Shown one piece after another: positions 1 through 9,247 of a stretch of 64,000 nt of DNA. The stretch spans positions 1-64,000 of the forward strand of contig JAJDAY010000022.1 of NCBI GenBank assembly GCA_029261655.1. Reading direction: 5' to 3'. The notes beneath the pieces were generated by a model. It had not been told where the DNA came from. It was given only the letters and a program-made list of their open reading frames with translations, and made no database searches. Position 1 is the first letter of the stretch. Each line of letters begins with the position of its first letter. Source of the stretch: Nitrospinaceae bacterium (GTDB lineage Bacteria > Nitrospinota > Nitrospinia > Nitrospinales > VA-1). A program made the translations under genes and the position numbers.

Positions 1-411
1 GGAGCCATGAAAGCCAAAGATGCCATTCGCCTGAACATTATCCGCCGTCTGAATTCTGAAATAAAAAATCAGGAAATCAACCTCAAAAAAGAGCTTGATG
101 ACGATGCCATTGTCAGCATTATTTCCACACTGATTAAAAAAGGCAATGAAGCGATTGAACTTTTCAATAAAGGCAATCGAGCGGATTTGAGCGAAAAAGA
201 GCAAGAAGAAGTCGAAATCCTGAAAAAATATCTACCGGAACAGGTTTCGGAAGCGGATTTACGACTTAGGATTCAAGAGGTCATCAAGGAACTGGGTGCC
301 GAAAGCCAGGGAGATCTTGGCCGGGTCATGAAAATACTGGTTCCCGAGTTTAAGGGTCGCGCGGACAATAAGTTAGTCAAAAATATCGTGGGTGAGTTTT
401 TGAGGAATTGA
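1..411 (+). CDS. yqeY: GatB/YqeY domain protein, 5' end outside window
   Basis: YqeY-family protein, a helical domain related to the tail of the amidotransferase subunit GatB; its exact role is unsettled. The sequence shows the family signature YLPEQVSEADL followed by a GDLGRVMKILVPEFKGRAD segment and a C-terminal helix. The reading frame is open to base 1, and the first in-frame ATG (base 7) lies inside the usual family motif AMKAKD, so the true start is probably upstream of the window. The gene precedes dnaG and rpoD, an arrangement common in bacteria, where rpsU often lies just upstream. Confidence 0.88.
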   Translation, partial: GAMKAKDAIRLNIIRRLNSEIKNQEINLKKELDDDAIVSIISTLIKKGNEAIELFNKGNRADLSEKEQEEVEILKKYLPEQVSEADLRLRIQEVIKELGAESQGDLGRVMKILVPEFKGRADNKLVKNIVGEFLRN

Positions 412-467
412 TAGCAGGTTTCCTCCTTCCATTCTTACAAGTAACCGTTTAAATTTTAACTTTTATA

Positions 468-487
468 GTAAGGATAATTCTCCTTAC
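468..487. repeat. Short inverted repeat upstream of dnaG
   Basis: GTAAGGA and TCCTTAC form a perfect 7-bp inverted repeat with a 6-base loop in the yqeY-dnaG gap. No T-run follows, so it is not an obvious terminator. It could be an operator or a leader structure; nothing further can be said from sequence. Confidence 0.35.
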
Positions 488-583
488 CGGGACTATATTA
501 CGACTATCGGCTCTCAAACAGTGCCGGGCCGATTGACGAATCGATACCCTTGTATTCCAATATTCCTTTTTTTATAAAATACC

Positions 584-2356
584 TTGAAAAACTTTATTCC
601 AGAAAACATCATCGATGAAATCCGGTCACGATCCGACATTGTCGAAATTGTTTCCGAGGTGGTGGTTTTAAAAAAAGCCGGGAAGTATTTCAAGGGCCTT
701 TGCCCGTTCCATTCGGAAAAAACCCCTTCATTCACAGTCAGTCCCGAAAAACAGATCTACCACTGTTCTGGTTGCACAGCCGGAGGCAATGTCTTTAAGT
801 TTTTAATGGAAACCCAAAGTCTGCCCTTTGTCGAAGCCGTTAAAATCCTGGCTTCCAAGGCGCAGGTTTCCCTGCCCTCCCCCAGGCGAAGCTCCACCGA
901 AAACAGGCAGGAAAAAGAGCGGGAAACAATATTAAAGTCCAACCGTCTGGCGATGGAATATTTTACCGCCACATTGGATCATCCTCAAAAAGGAAAAAAG
1001 GCCAGAGAATATCTGGAGTCCCGCCAGTTTGCGGGAGAAATCCTCACCAAATACCAGATAGGATGGAGCACCCCGAACTGGCAGGATCTGATGACCGCCC
1101 TCAGGCCTGAAGTTTCCAATTCCGATATGGAAAAAGCCGGGTTGATAAAACAAAAAGACGGCGGATCGGACAGCAATTATTATGACCGGTTTCGCGCCCG
1201 CCTCATGATCCCGTTGAAAGACCTGTACGGGAATACCATCGGGTTTGGCGGCAGAATCATCGGTGAAGGCGAACCCAAATATTTAAACTCTCCGGAAACG
1301 CCCCTGTATAAAAAAGGCCGGGTTCTTTTTGGAATGCATCTGGCCAAACAGCCCATGCGCCGGGAAAATCAGGCCATTCTGGTGGAAGGATATTTTGACC
1401 AGATTCGCGCTCACGACGAAGGAATCTGTAACGTGGTGGCCACCTGCGGGACCGCCCTGACCCCTGAACAGGCCGGTCTGCTGAAAAATCACGTTAAAAA
1501 CGTGGTTTTGGTCTTCGATTCCGATTCCGCAGGCAAACTTGCGGCCCAAAGAGGCTACCAGGTCCTCATCGAAAAAGAGTTGAACGTCAGAATCGGCCTT
1601 CTGCCAAAGGGTCACGATCCAGACTCCTATATTCAGGAATTTGGCCCGGAAAAATTTTTGCAGTTTATTGAAAACGCAAAGCCGTTTATTGAATCCTATA
1701 TAGACGACGTTTCGGCCAATGGAAACCTTGAAACCCCGTCTGGCCGTATGGATGTTGCCAACGAGGTTCTTCCCCTGCTGGCAAAAGTCAAAAACAACCT
1801 TGAACGAAGCGAATGGGTGCGATACCTGTCGGAAAAAGCAGGCGTGGAAGACAACGCCCTGTTGAAAGAGTTGAAAAAAGCTCTGACCCAGAATCAATCT
1901 CTGGTGAAGATTGCGGAAACCGGGTCCCTGGAAAAACCCAACTCTGAGTTGTATTTAATCCACTTATTGTTAACCGATCAACAGGTGGCCAGAAAAATTC
2001 GCGCCAGGGTATCCATTGAAGAATTCAGTAACCCGGAGTTCAAACAAGTTGGGGAGCTGGTATACCGGTTCCTCGACACCGAACAACCTGTTCAGGTAGA
2101 CCGCTTGCTGGACCAGACGGAGCGCCCGGAAACAAGGGCGTTGTTGAGCAAAATCGGCATGCAACCCATTGCCTTCGACAATCCATTACAAGGAGCCGAT
2201 GACTGCATCATTGAATTAAAAAGAACCCATATTGAAAAACAAATTAACGAATTAAAACAATTGCGAAACAAGGCGGACAAAGACGGGAAAATAGCCGAGT
2301 CCCGCGAAATCCACACTCAGCTGAAAAAGATTCAGCATTCATTGATCTCCGGATGA
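584..2356 (+). CDS. dnaG: DNA primase DnaG
   Basis: Primase that makes RNA primers at the replication fork and works with DnaB helicase. The CHC2 zinc-binding domain is intact: C40-x2-H43-x17-C61-x2-C64. The TOPRIM catalytic core follows, with an LVEGYFD segment near residue 266 and the acidic DSDSAGK motif near 312. The C-terminal helicase-interaction region is more divergent. The 590-residue length is normal. The start is TTG; the MKNFIPENIIDEIRSRSDIV beginning matches the family N-terminus, and no clear Shine-Dalgarno sequence precedes it, so translation may be weak, as is common for primase. rpoD follows after 142 bp. Confidence 0.97.
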   Translation: MKNFIPENIIDEIRSRSDIVEIVSEVVVLKKAGKYFKGLCPFHSEKTPSFTVSPEKQIYHCSGCTAGGNVFKFLMETQSLPFVEAVKILASKAQVSLPSPRRSSTENRQEKERETILKSNRLAMEYFTATLDHPQKGKKAREYLESRQFAGEILTKYQIGWSTPNWQDLMTALRPEVSNSDMEKAGLIKQKDGGSDSNYYDRFRARLMIPLKDLYGNTIGFGGRIIGEGEPKYLNSPETPLYKKGRVLFGMHLAKQPMRRENQAILVEGYFDQIRAHDEGICNVVATCGTALTPEQAGLLKNHVKNVVLVFDSDSAGKLAAQRGYQVLIEKELNVRIGLLPKGHDPDSYIQEFGPEKFLQFIENAKPFIESYIDDVSANGNLETPSGRMDVANEVLPLLAKVKNNLERSEWVRYLSEKAGVEDNALLKELKKALTQNQSLVKIAETGSLEKPNSELYLIHLLLTDQQVARKIRARVSIEEFSNPEFKQVGELVYRFLDTEQPVQVDRLLDQTERPETRALLSKIGMQPIAFDNPLQGADDCIIELKRTHIEKQINELKQLRNKADKDGKIAESREIHTQLKKIQHSLISG

Positions 2357-2498
2357 TCATTTTGGCCGTCTTAAAAAAACAGCTAGTAACCAATCTCTTT
2401 AAGGAATGACCGGTTACCAAAAACAGAAGACACCCGTTTTTAAGTCACTTTTATAAAGTTCAATTAATCGTAAAGCTAATTTAGGAGAAAACGCATCA

Positions 2499-4259
2499 AT
2501 GGGCAACATCCATAAACTCACGAATGTTTCCGAAATCAATCTACTGATTTCCCAGGGCAAGGAAAAAGGATATCTCACCTACGAAGAAGTGAACGATGTG
2601 CTTCCGCAGGATCTCGTGACTCCCGAACAAATCGATGATCTCATGCACCTGTTCGGCGAAAACGAGATCGACATTGTCGATACGAGATTGAAGGGAGAGA
2701 AACTAATCGCTGAAAAAGCGGATTCAAAACAGGGAGATGATTCTGATGAGCCCGCAACCGCCAAGGCAGATTCCGTATCCATTGATGATCCGGTACGAAT
2801 GTATCTCCGTGAAATGGGCACCATCTCCCTTTTAACCCGCAAAGGCGAAGTGGAAATCGCGAAAAGGATCGAGGCGGGACAACAGGAAGTCATCTCCGCC
2901 GTTGCCAATTGTTCGGTGACCGTCGAAGAGATTATCGCATTGGGAGAATTAATAAAGACAAGCGAACTCAAAATTTTTGCTATCACCACGGTCGCGGAAC
3001 CTGAAGTAAAAAATGAGGAGTTTGAGAAAAAAGAGGCCAAAAAATTCCTCAAGAAAATAAAAAACCTTAAAACCCAGGAACCAAAACTCCTGCGCCTTCA
3101 AACTCGCAAAGCCGCCGCCAAACTCTCAGATAAAGCGAAGGCGAAGCTGGATAAGGAAATTCTTGAGCAAAAAAAAATAATGGAGCAAGTGGTCGCAGAC
3201 ATCAACCTGAATGTGGATGTGATGGACGGGATCATTGAAAAAATCTATGCAGTTGCCGGCGAGATTCGCTCAGCAGGCCGGGAGGAACGGGTTCTGGAAA
3301 AACAACTGGGGGCCTCGCTTGCAGAAATCAAAAAGCTGGCGAAAAACTGGGCAAAACAAAAGAGCGTGAAGCTTCCGACCGGCAAGGTTCTCACCCGCGT
3401 CCAATACGACAACCACATGAAAATGGTGCAGAGTGGCCGGAGAAAAATCAAAAAAATTGAAAAGGAAGTCAACACTCCCAAAGATGATCTACTGATGACC
3501 GTCCGCTCCATTGCCCGCGGCCGTGTCAAAGATAAGAACGCCAAGCGAGAACTTGCGGAAGCCAACTTGCGCCTGGTGGTCAGCATCGCAAAAAAATACA
3601 CCAACCGCGGATTGCAGTTTCTGGACCTGATTCAGGAAGGCAACATTGGGCTGATGAAAGCCGTCGACAAATTTGAATACCAGCGCGGCTACAAATTCAG
3701 TACTTACGCCACCTGGTGGATTCGTCAGGCCATCACCCGCGCCATTGCGGATCAGGCCCGCACAATTCGAATCCCCGTACACATGATCGAAACCATCAAC
3801 AAACTGATCCGGGTTTCCCGTCACCTGGTGCAAGAGCTTGGCCGGGAACCCAGCCCGGAAGAAATAGCCGATAAAATGAGCCTTCCGGTAGATAAAGTCC
3901 GTAAAGTTCTTAAAATCGCTAAAGAACCCATCTCCCTGGAAACGCCTATCGGTGAAGAAGAAAACAGCCACCTGGGTGATTTTATAGAAGACAAAAAAGT
4001 GGTTTCTCCGATTGATGCCGTGGTCAAAAAAGACCTCAAGGACCAAACCCTGAAAGTCCTGTCCACCCTGGCTTCACGGGAAGAAAAAGTCCTTAGAAAA
4101 CGCTTTGGAATCGGGCTGGACTCAGAACACACCCTGGAAGAAGTCGGTCAGGATTTTGCCGTCACCCGCGAGCGTATCCGGCAGATCGAAGCCAAAGCCC
4201 TGCGTAAATTGCGGCATCCCAGTAGAAGCAAAAAACTCCGGAGTTTCATAGAAGGATAA
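2499..4259 (+). CDS. rpoD: Primary sigma factor RpoD (sigma-70)
   Basis: Housekeeping sigma factor that directs RNA polymerase to -10/-35 promoters. Region 1.1-like sequence is at the N-terminus, region 1.2 is at [11 protein letters not shown], and a long charged non-conserved region spans about residues 150-330. Region 2 ([36 protein letters not shown]) recognises the -10 element. Region 4 carries the helix-turn-helix around residues 544-568, ending [20 protein letters not shown]. The start ATG is preceded by TTTAGGAG. It sits directly after dnaG and just before a tRNA gene. Confidence 0.98.
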   Translation: MGNIHKLTNVSEINLLISQGKEKGYLTYEEVNDVLPQDLVTPEQIDDLMHLFGENEIDIVDTRLKGEKLIAEKADSKQGDDSDEPATAKADSVSIDDPVRMYLREMGTISLLTRKGEVEIAKRIEAGQQEVISAVANCSVTVEEIIALGELIKTSELKIFAITTVAEPEVKNEEFEKKEAKKFLKKIKNLKTQEPKLLRLQTRKAAAKLSDKAKAKLDKEILEQKKIMEQVVADINLNVDVMDGIIEKIYAVAGEIRSAGREERVLEKQLGASLAEIKKLAKNWAKQKSVKLPTGKVLTRVQYDNHMKMVQSGRRKIKKIEKEVNTPKDDLLMTVRSIARGRVKDKNAKRELAEANLRLVVSIAKKYTNRGLQFLDLIQEGNIGLMKAVDKFEYQRGYKFSTYATWWIRQAITRAIADQARTIRIPVHMIETINKLIRVSRHLVQELGREPSPEEIADKMSLPVDKVRKVLKIAKEPISLETPIGEEENSHLGDFIEDKKVVSPIDAVVKKDLKDQTLKVLSTLASREEKVLRKRFGIGLDSEHTLEEVGQDFAVTRERIRQIEAKALRKLRHPSRSKKLRSFIEG

Positions 4260-4266
4260 ACTTTCC

Positions 4267-4342
4267 GGGCCTATAGCTCAGTTGGTAGAGCCCCCGGCTC
4301 ATAACCGGTAGGTCGTAGGTTCGAATCCTGCTGGGCCCACCA
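4267..4342 (+). tRNA. tRNA with CAT anticodon, probably tRNA-Ile2 (lysidine type)
   Basis: A full 76-base cloverleaf with encoded CCA. The acceptor stem GGGCCTA pairs with TGGGCCC (one G-T), the D arm is GCTC...GAGC, the anticodon loop is CTCATAA and the T arm is GTAGG-TTCGAAT-CCTGC. The 1-72 pair is G-C, which excludes initiator tRNA. C4-G69 and C5-G68 are present; these are the pairs that TilS uses to recognise tRNA-Ile2 in E. coli, so isoleucine rather than elongator methionine is favoured. The first anticodon-stem pair is a C-T mismatch. It lies 7 bases after the rpoD stop. Confidence 0.93.
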
Positions 4343-4350
4343 TATTTATC

Positions 4351-4385
4351 AAGGACTTACGGTTTCGACTGTGAGTCCTTTTTGG
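4351..4385 (+). terminator. Rho-independent terminator after the tRNA
   Basis: AAGGACTTAC pairs with GTGAGTCCTT (10 bp, one T-G) around a 10-base loop and is followed by TTTTT. It would end the dnaG-rpoD-tRNA transcript. Confidence 0.8.
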
Positions 4386-4402
4386 TTTTGGGCGGCGTTT
4401 TG

Positions 4403-4422
4403 GGGGAGAAATTTTTCTCCCC
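4403..4422. repeat. Inverted repeat between tRNA terminator and hsp20
   Basis: GGGGAGAAA and TTTCTCCCC form a perfect 9-bp inverted repeat separated by two T bases. It lies immediately upstream of a TTGACA box, so it could be a regulator site or a second stem-loop backing up the terminator. Confidence 0.45.
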
Positions 4423-4425
4423 GCC

Positions 4426-4467
4426 TTGACAACCCCTCTCGCTGATTCTATCCATTATATAGAGAGG
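4426..4467 (+). promoter_or_regulatory. Candidate promoter and operator of hsp20
   Basis: A perfect TTGACA box lies at 4426-4431. At 17-base spacing the -10 is the poor TATCCA (4449); CATTAT is closer to consensus but too far away. A 6-bp inverted repeat, CCTCTC (4435) and GAGAGG (4462), brackets the -10 region and could be a repressor site. It is not the CIRCE sequence, and no good sigma-32 match is visible. Confidence 0.35.
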
Positions 4468-4524
4468 ATGAGCAACAAGGTCATGACCTATCTTGAAACT
4501 TTATCCATATAAGGAGGTATTAAT

Positions 4525-4971
4525 ATGAAACTGACAACTTACAATCCCAATAAGAATCTGGAGGGGTTTTTTAATGGCAATATGGAGCCATTTTTCCCGA
4601 AGAATTTGATGGATTTCTTTGATCCTGAGACCGTCCGGGCTATCCACCCAAAGGTGAACCTGGTCGAGAATGAGAACGAGTTTGTTCTCACGGCTGAAGT
4701 CCCTGGAATGGTAGAAAAGGACATCCATGTTGAAATCAAGGAAGGCGTGCTGAGTCTTCGGGGAGACGCTAAAGAGGAAAAGGAGACGAAAGAAGAAAAT
4801 TACCGCATCCAGGAATTTCGTTCCCAGAGTTTCGAAAGGAACTTCCGTCTTGGCGATCAGGTGGATCCCGAGAAAGTCGTCGCCAAAATGGAAAAAGGAG
4901 TTCTTAGAGTTTCTCTTGGGAAGAAAGAAATCGCAAAACCCAGGAAAGTGGAAATTAAAATCGGCTCCTGA
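4525..4971 (+). CDS. Small heat-shock protein, Hsp20 / alpha-crystallin family
   Basis: ATP-independent holdase chaperone that binds unfolding proteins and hands them to DnaK or ClpB. The alpha-crystallin domain runs from about residue 47 (NLVENENEFVLTAEVPGM) to the GVLRVSLGKKE strand. The C-terminal tail has an I-x-I motif (VEIKIGS), which in the family docks neighbouring dimers. The length of 148 residues is typical. A strong AAGGAGG ribosome-binding site lies 8 bases before the ATG. It is a single-gene transcript with its own terminator. Confidence 0.95.
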   Translation: MKLTTYNPNKNLEGFFNGNMEPFFPKNLMDFFDPETVRAIHPKVNLVENENEFVLTAEVPGMVEKDIHVEIKEGVLSLRGDAKEEKETKEENYRIQEFRSQSFERNFRLGDQVDPEKVVAKMEKGVLRVSLGKKEIAKPRKVEIKIGS

Positions 4972-4990
4972 TTTCCCCCCTCATCTTATC

Positions 4991-5031
4991 GCTGGTTTGT
5001 CCTGACGGTTCGGGGCAAACCGGCGGTTTTT
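4991..5031 (+). terminator. Terminator after hsp20
   Basis: CTGGTTTG pairs with CAAACCGG (8 bp, one T-G) and is followed by CGGTTTTT. Confidence 0.65.
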
Positions 5032-5228
5032 AGATGCGGACCCACCGATAATCATTTTTTGAACATTTCTCCTAAAAGTCTTTTCACTTTCCTGAAACTC
5101 TGAAATTTAAAAAATATCAATTGTTTTCATTAAAATTTCCGGCAAATTACGCTATATTGTTAGTGCGACACGGCTGACGGCCTCATGGCAAATCTGATAC
5201 TTTTAGTTTTTTTTCAGGAAGGAAAAAG

Positions 5229-5582
5229 ATGAAATCCCTAGCATCCATCAACGACAGCGATATCCAAATCATCAAAATGGCTTTGAACGATTCCATTTCT
5301 GATATGAACACCGAACTCAAGGGGAAAATTTCCGAAAAAAAACGCAGTTCCCTATCTGAATACAAACTCAAATACACCCGGGTTTTTGAAAAACTCAAAC
5401 TGAATTCTTCTTTATACGCCCTGGCACCCTCGGACCTGGACATTGTGGCGGGGGGATTGAACGACGCCATCGAATTACTGGAAGATCATTTAATGGATGA
5501 GGATCTGGACGACGACGAAAAAGAGGAGATTCAAACCTATAAAAACGATTGCGCCCGGTTGATCGAAATTCTCGCCAGCTGA
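5229..5582 (+). CDS. Unknown protein with internal duplication
   Basis: I do not recognise the family. The 117 residues are predicted helical and charged with no membrane segment, so it is probably cytoplasmic. It looks like two copies of one unit of about 50 residues: SDIQIIKMALNDSISDMNTEL near the start, and SDLDIVAGGLNDAIELLEDHL near residue 70, each followed by an acidic/basic stretch and a Y-K-x-x-x-x-R helix. The AGGAAGG ribosome-binding site before the ATG is good, which supports a real gene. Confidence 0.7.
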   Translation: MKSLASINDSDIQIIKMALNDSISDMNTELKGKISEKKRSSLSEYKLKYTRVFEKLKLNSSLYALAPSDLDIVAGGLNDAIELLEDHLMDEDLDDDEKEEIQTYKNDCARLIEILAS

Positions 5583-5647
5583 CTTACTGCAAACCAGGCA
5601 AACAGTTTATCAGTAAAGACCGGTCTTTATCTTCCTGCGGCAAATCA

Positions 5648-5863
5648 TTACCGAACGAAATTCATGTAATAACCGTAGTAAAACATCCACCCAGTGATGC
5701 CTGTCCCGGCTACCATGCACAACACCCAACCCGTTCGGCTGTCTTTTTTCATATTGTTTTTATCTTCATACATGAACGCGGAATGAACCAACATCCCCAT
5801 GAAATAGGAAATCCCCAGAAACGAAAAAACCATGATTGAAATCATGTAGGGTGTGAATTCCAT
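5648..5863 (-). CDS. Small two-helix membrane protein
   Basis: Unknown 71-residue protein. The hydrophobic segments are MISIMVFSFLGISYFMGML near residue 7 and VLCMVAGTGITGWMFYYGYY near residue 47, joined by a charged loop (EDKNNMKKDSR), so it is predicted to be an inner-membrane hairpin. I chose the ATG at 5863, with AAAGG seven bases upstream, over a TTG two codons earlier. A second small membrane ORF lies upstream on the same strand, so the two may be co-transcribed. Confidence 0.6.
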   Translation of the reverse strand: MEFTPYMISIMVFSFLGISYFMGMLVHSAFMYEDKNNMKKDSRTGWVLCMVAGTGITGWMFYYGYYMNFVR

Positions 5864-5971
5864 AACCAATCCTTTTTAAAAACCCACCATCATCGCAGGC
5901 GAAAGTATGCCCGTCAGAGGTTGTCATGTAAAACTGTGAACCGCGCCTGAGAATCAAGCCCGCAGGCGGGT

Positions 5972-6181
5972 TTAGAAAACAAACCCCGACTGGGCGATTC
6001 CCAACTCCACCATCAACTTGGCCGCCCCGGCCACCACCCCAAATATCACAGCAAGACCGAGGATCACCTGGCCTAGAACAATAGCAATTTCCCGTTTTGT
6101 CCTTTTCTGTTGCCAATAACTGATGCCCGCAGTGAGGCCAAATACCAACAAGGCTGAAATGATGTAATAGCGAGGTGACAT
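5972..6181 (-). CDS. Small membrane protein, unknown
   Basis: A 69-residue frame with two hydrophobic segments, YYIISALLVFGLTAGISYW and IVLGQVILGLAVIFGVVAGA, separated by a basic QQKRTKR loop. That is a plausible inner-membrane protein. No clear ribosome-binding site precedes the ATG, so the call rests on composition and on position between pyk and another small membrane gene on the same strand. A longer overlapping frame in the same region (5766-6266) looks non-coding. Confidence 0.48.
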   Translation of the reverse strand: MSPRYYIISALLVFGLTAGISYWQQKRTKREIAIVLGQVILGLAVIFGVVAGAAKLMVELGIAQSGFVF

Positions 6182-6277
6182 GCGATGATTTTATCAGGAA
6201 TTTTGCGCTACAGGAAATAAATGAGCCCACACGCCGGTTTGCGGCTTTTAAGCACTGCTTTCCCAAAAAAAGGTAGG

Positions 6278-7705
6278 TCAGGGGACCACTTCCATCCGCA
6301 CCACGTTGGTCCAGCTTGGAATATCGATGGGGAGTCCGGCCGTGATCACCACCCGGTCGTTTTTTTTCACCAGACGCCGGGCCTTTAAAATTTCAAACAA
6401 TTCATCAAGATCCTCCAAAAAATCTTTATTTTTCTTGATGAGAAACGGGTAAGCCCCGCGCAGTAAGGTCAGACGCCTGGCCCGCACAAGGCGGGAGGTG
6501 AACGCGAATATCGGGACCATGGGGTGGGGAGACGCCATCATTCTCGCGGTCCCACCGCCCAGGGTGAATACGATGATCGCCCTGGCATGCAACATCTTCA
6601 CCAGATAATTGGCGGCATAAGTGATGCCCCTTTCAATCGCCGGGTTCTCAACATAGGGCCTGTTCCAACGCGGTATTTGGTGCGAATGAATTTGATACGA
6701 TTCGGTATTGACCGCCGTTTCAACCATCACCTTCACCGCCGCCGTCGGGTGCTTGCCGACCGCCGTCTCGCCAGACAACATGACCGCATCGGCAAAATAC
6801 ATGACAGAATTGGCCACATCTGAAACTTCTGCCCGAGTGGGCCTGGGGTTCGTTATCATCGACTCCAGCATCTGAGTCGCGACGATCACAGGTTTGCACC
6901 TTTGGGCGCATTCTTTTAAAATCTTCTGTTGCACCACCGGAACGTCCGCAAAGGGAATTTCCACACCCAGATCGCCGCGGGCGACCATCACTCCGTTGGC
7001 GGCCTCGACGATGGCTTCAAGATTCTCAACCGCCTGCTTGCGTTCGATTTTTGCGATGATCTCAGCATCCGCTCCTGCAGAATGGATCAATTTGCGAAGT
7101 TGCTTAATGTCCTTTGCCGAACCGACAAAGGATAAAGCCACAAAATCGATTCCCTCCGCCAGTCCAAATTTAAGATCCTTCCTGTCCTTCGGGGTCAGGA
7201 CGCTGGTGGTCAAAGTCGAATCGGGCAAATTCACACCCTTGTGATCGGACAAAGCTCCGCCCGCCTTTACAACGGTGGTCACACGCTGGCCGGAAACCTT
7301 TTTCACCACAACCGAGAGGTGGCCGTCGTTTAAAAAAACCTGATCTCCCACTTTTACATCCTTGTGGAAACTTTTATACTGGATGGGAACCAGAGTTTCT
7401 TGGCCGACAACCTTTTCGGTAGTGAAAACCACTTCCTGGCCTGCCTTTAATTCTATGCAACCGTCCGCAAATTTTCCCACACGAATCTTCGGTCCCTGCA
7501 AGTCCAGAAGAATCCCGATAAAAACCTTGAGTTCTTCCTCTGTTTCCCTGATCCAGCGAATCCATTGCCGGACCACCTCATGATCGCCGTGGGAAAGGTT
7601 GAGACGGAATATATTGACCCCGGCTTTGACCAGTTCCCTGATCTTGTTTTTAGTGCCGCTTGCCGGGCCCAGTGTGGCGATTATTTTTGTCAGACGGACG
7701 GTCAT
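6278..7705 (-). CDS. pyk: Pyruvate kinase
   Basis: Last step of glycolysis: phosphoenolpyruvate plus ADP gives pyruvate plus ATP. The N-terminal TKIIATLGPAS and FRLNLSHG motifs are present. The catalytic signature is IIAKIERKQAVENLEAI near residue 218, followed by the MVARGDLGVEIP active-site loop and ATQMLESM. The C-terminal allosteric domain is complete (total 475 residues, normal for PK I/II). AGGAG lies ahead of the ATG. It appears monocistronic. Confidence 0.97.
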   Translation of the reverse strand: MTVRLTKIIATLGPASGTKNKIRELVKAGVNIFRLNLSHGDHEVVRQWIRWIRETEEELKVFIGILLDLQGPKIRVGKFADGCIELKAGQEVVFTTEKVVGQETLVPIQYKSFHKDVKVGDQVFLNDGHLSVVVKKVSGQRVTTVVKAGGALSDHKGVNLPDSTLTTSVLTPKDRKDLKFGLAEGIDFVALSFVGSAKDIKQLRKLIHSAGADAEIIAKIERKQAVENLEAIVEAANGVMVARGDLGVEIPFADVPVVQQKILKECAQRCKPVIVATQMLESMITNPRPTRAEVSDVANSVMYFADAVMLSGETAVGKHPTAAVKVMVETAVNTESYQIHSHQIPRWNRPYVENPAIERGITYAANYLVKMLHARAIIVFTLGGGTARMMASPHPMVPIFAFTSRLVRARRLTLLRGAYPFLIKKNKDFLEDLDELFEILKARRLVKKNDRVVITAGLPIDIPSWTNVVRMEVVP

Positions 7706-7779
7706 TTGATTTTTCTCCTGCTTGGGTTCAGGGAAGAAACGTATGGAGGAACTGACTTTTTAAACTTTGCTTACAAACT

Positions 7780-8577
7780 CTAAAAGGGTCGGGGAATTTT
7801 GCGGAACGGGATGATAAGTAAATTAACAAAACCCACCTCTTCCGGTTTGCGGAAGGCATCAACGCCGATCACAATCTCCGGTTGCGGTTTCTTGGGATCG
7901 TGAATATAAGTGCCGAGCATGCGGTCCCATATGGACAGGTTGAAGCCATAATTGGAATTGGTCTCGTTCACCTCGACGGAATGATGGATGCGGTGCATGT
8001 CCGGCGTGACAATCACATAACGCAGAGCGCGGTCCAGCCACAGCGGCAAGGCCACGTTGGAATGGGAAAACATGGCCATACCGTTCAAGATAATCTCAAA
8101 CACCAGAACGGCAAACGGGGTCGGCCCAAGCGCCAGGATCAACCCGACTTTATATAACAACGATCCCAGAATTTCAACGGGATGAAAGCGTAAGCCGGAA
8201 GAAACGTCCAGGTCCAGATCGGAATGATGCACAATGTGGAAACGCCAGAAAAAGGGAATCATGTGAGTCACCACGTGCTGGATATAAATCATGAAATCCA
8301 GAAAAACCACGGTGATGAGAAGTTCCACGCCCGATGGCAGATCCCAATAGTTCAGCGCCCCCCACCCTCTTTCCTGTGTAAACTGAGCCACCCCCACCGC
8401 CGCCGTACCAAATACCAGCCTGGCCACGATGATATCCACCCCGGTGAGACCCAGGTTGATCCCCAAACGACGGGGTTTGGAATCCACCAAAGGATGCCGC
8501 CGGAAAAACCACTCCAGCGCCAGCATGAGGATAAAAACTCCAAAAAATATTGTGAGACGAATCTGGTTCACATCCAT
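7780..8577 (-). CDS. Sterol desaturase / fatty acid hydroxylase family membrane protein
   Basis: Membrane di-iron oxygenase fold. The expected histidine clusters are all visible: HVVTH near residue 104, HIVHH near 117 and HRIHH near 197, which together bind two irons on the cytoplasmic face. Several hydrophobic helices surround them. Members hydroxylate or desaturate lipids, and the substrate cannot be read from sequence. 265 residues is normal for bacterial members. The neighbours give no pathway clue. Confidence 0.88.
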   Translation of the reverse strand: MDVNQIRLTIFFGVFILMLALEWFFRRHPLVDSKPRRLGINLGLTGVDIIVARLVFGTAAVGVAQFTQERGWGALNYWDLPSGVELLITVVFLDFMIYIQHVVTHMIPFFWRFHIVHHSDLDLDVSSGLRFHPVEILGSLLYKVGLILALGPTPFAVLVFEIILNGMAMFSHSNVALPLWLDRALRYVIVTPDMHRIHHSVEVNETNSNYGFNLSIWDRMLGTYIHDPKKPQPEIVIGVDAFRKPEEVGFVNLLIIPFRKIPRPF

Positions 8578-8645
8578 GGAATTATATTAACCCAATTAAA
8601 TAGTGAGAGGGGTTTATAGGGATGGTTAAAAACGCGGGGATAAAA

Positions 8646-9131
8646 TCAGGCATCTTTTTTCTGCGAATCCCTGGACGCCAGTCTTATTGCCTTGTCCTTG
8701 CGCACCAGGATAATGGCTCCTTCCGCCATCACTCCGAGGAACCAGAAACTTGCAAAAGCAATGGTCCAGATAAAAACAAAGTTAAACCAATACTGATTCG
8801 GGGTGTAATCCATAGAGATGTGAATAAGAGCCTTGATTTTTTCCTTTTCCACCAGGGACGCCTTTATAAAGCTGGCGTAAAAGGGATGCTTTTTCTTTTC
8901 AGCAAACGCTTTTTGCTCCTGATTCGTCATGCGCAGGAATTTAGACACCGTGTGGCCATTTTTATTGAAAAACAGGCGCATTTCCTGGACTTCCCTGGTA
9001 TCGGGGGGATTCATCACGCCATAGGCAACGGTAATAGCCGTGGACAAAACAAGGGCGATCCAGATAGAAATTTTGCCATACAACTTTTCTTTTTTATCAT
9101 CCCGAAAATCTTCGGAAGCATCGGGTTCCAT
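8646..9131 (-). CDS. Unknown two-helix membrane protein
   Basis: A 161-residue protein with a charged N-terminus, a first membrane helix (ISIWIALVLSTAITVAYGVM), a charged middle of about 65 residues, and a second helix (FNFVFIWTIAFASFWFLGVM) before a basic tail. No family is recognised. A GAAGGGG ribosome-binding site precedes the ATG. The overlapping plus-strand frame is low-complexity and judged a shadow. It is in the same orientation as the desaturase-like gene downstream. Confidence 0.65.
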   Translation of the reverse strand: MEPDASEDFRDDKKEKLYGKISIWIALVLSTAITVAYGVMNPPDTREVQEMRLFFNKNGHTVSKFLRMTNQEQKAFAEKKKHPFYASFIKASLVEKEKIKALIHISMDYTPNQYWFNFVFIWTIAFASFWFLGVMAEGAIILVRKDKAIRLASRDSQKKDA

Positions 9132-9247
9132 GTCTTAGCATCCCCTTCTCTTATTTTTATTCCCGCTTGATAATATCATCTTTTGATGACAAAAATTTTT
9201 CCAACAATTTTCTATCATTTTTCCTCAGTTTGTTCAACCGTGGTGAC

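Noticed and set aside
1283-1897. A 204-codon minus-strand frame inside dnaG
   Set aside because: It lies wholly antisense to dnaG, which has intact motifs, and it has no family features.
5766-6266. A 166-codon minus-strand frame across two small membrane genes
   Set aside because: Its composition is not protein-like and it overlaps two frames with clear membrane-helix patterns.
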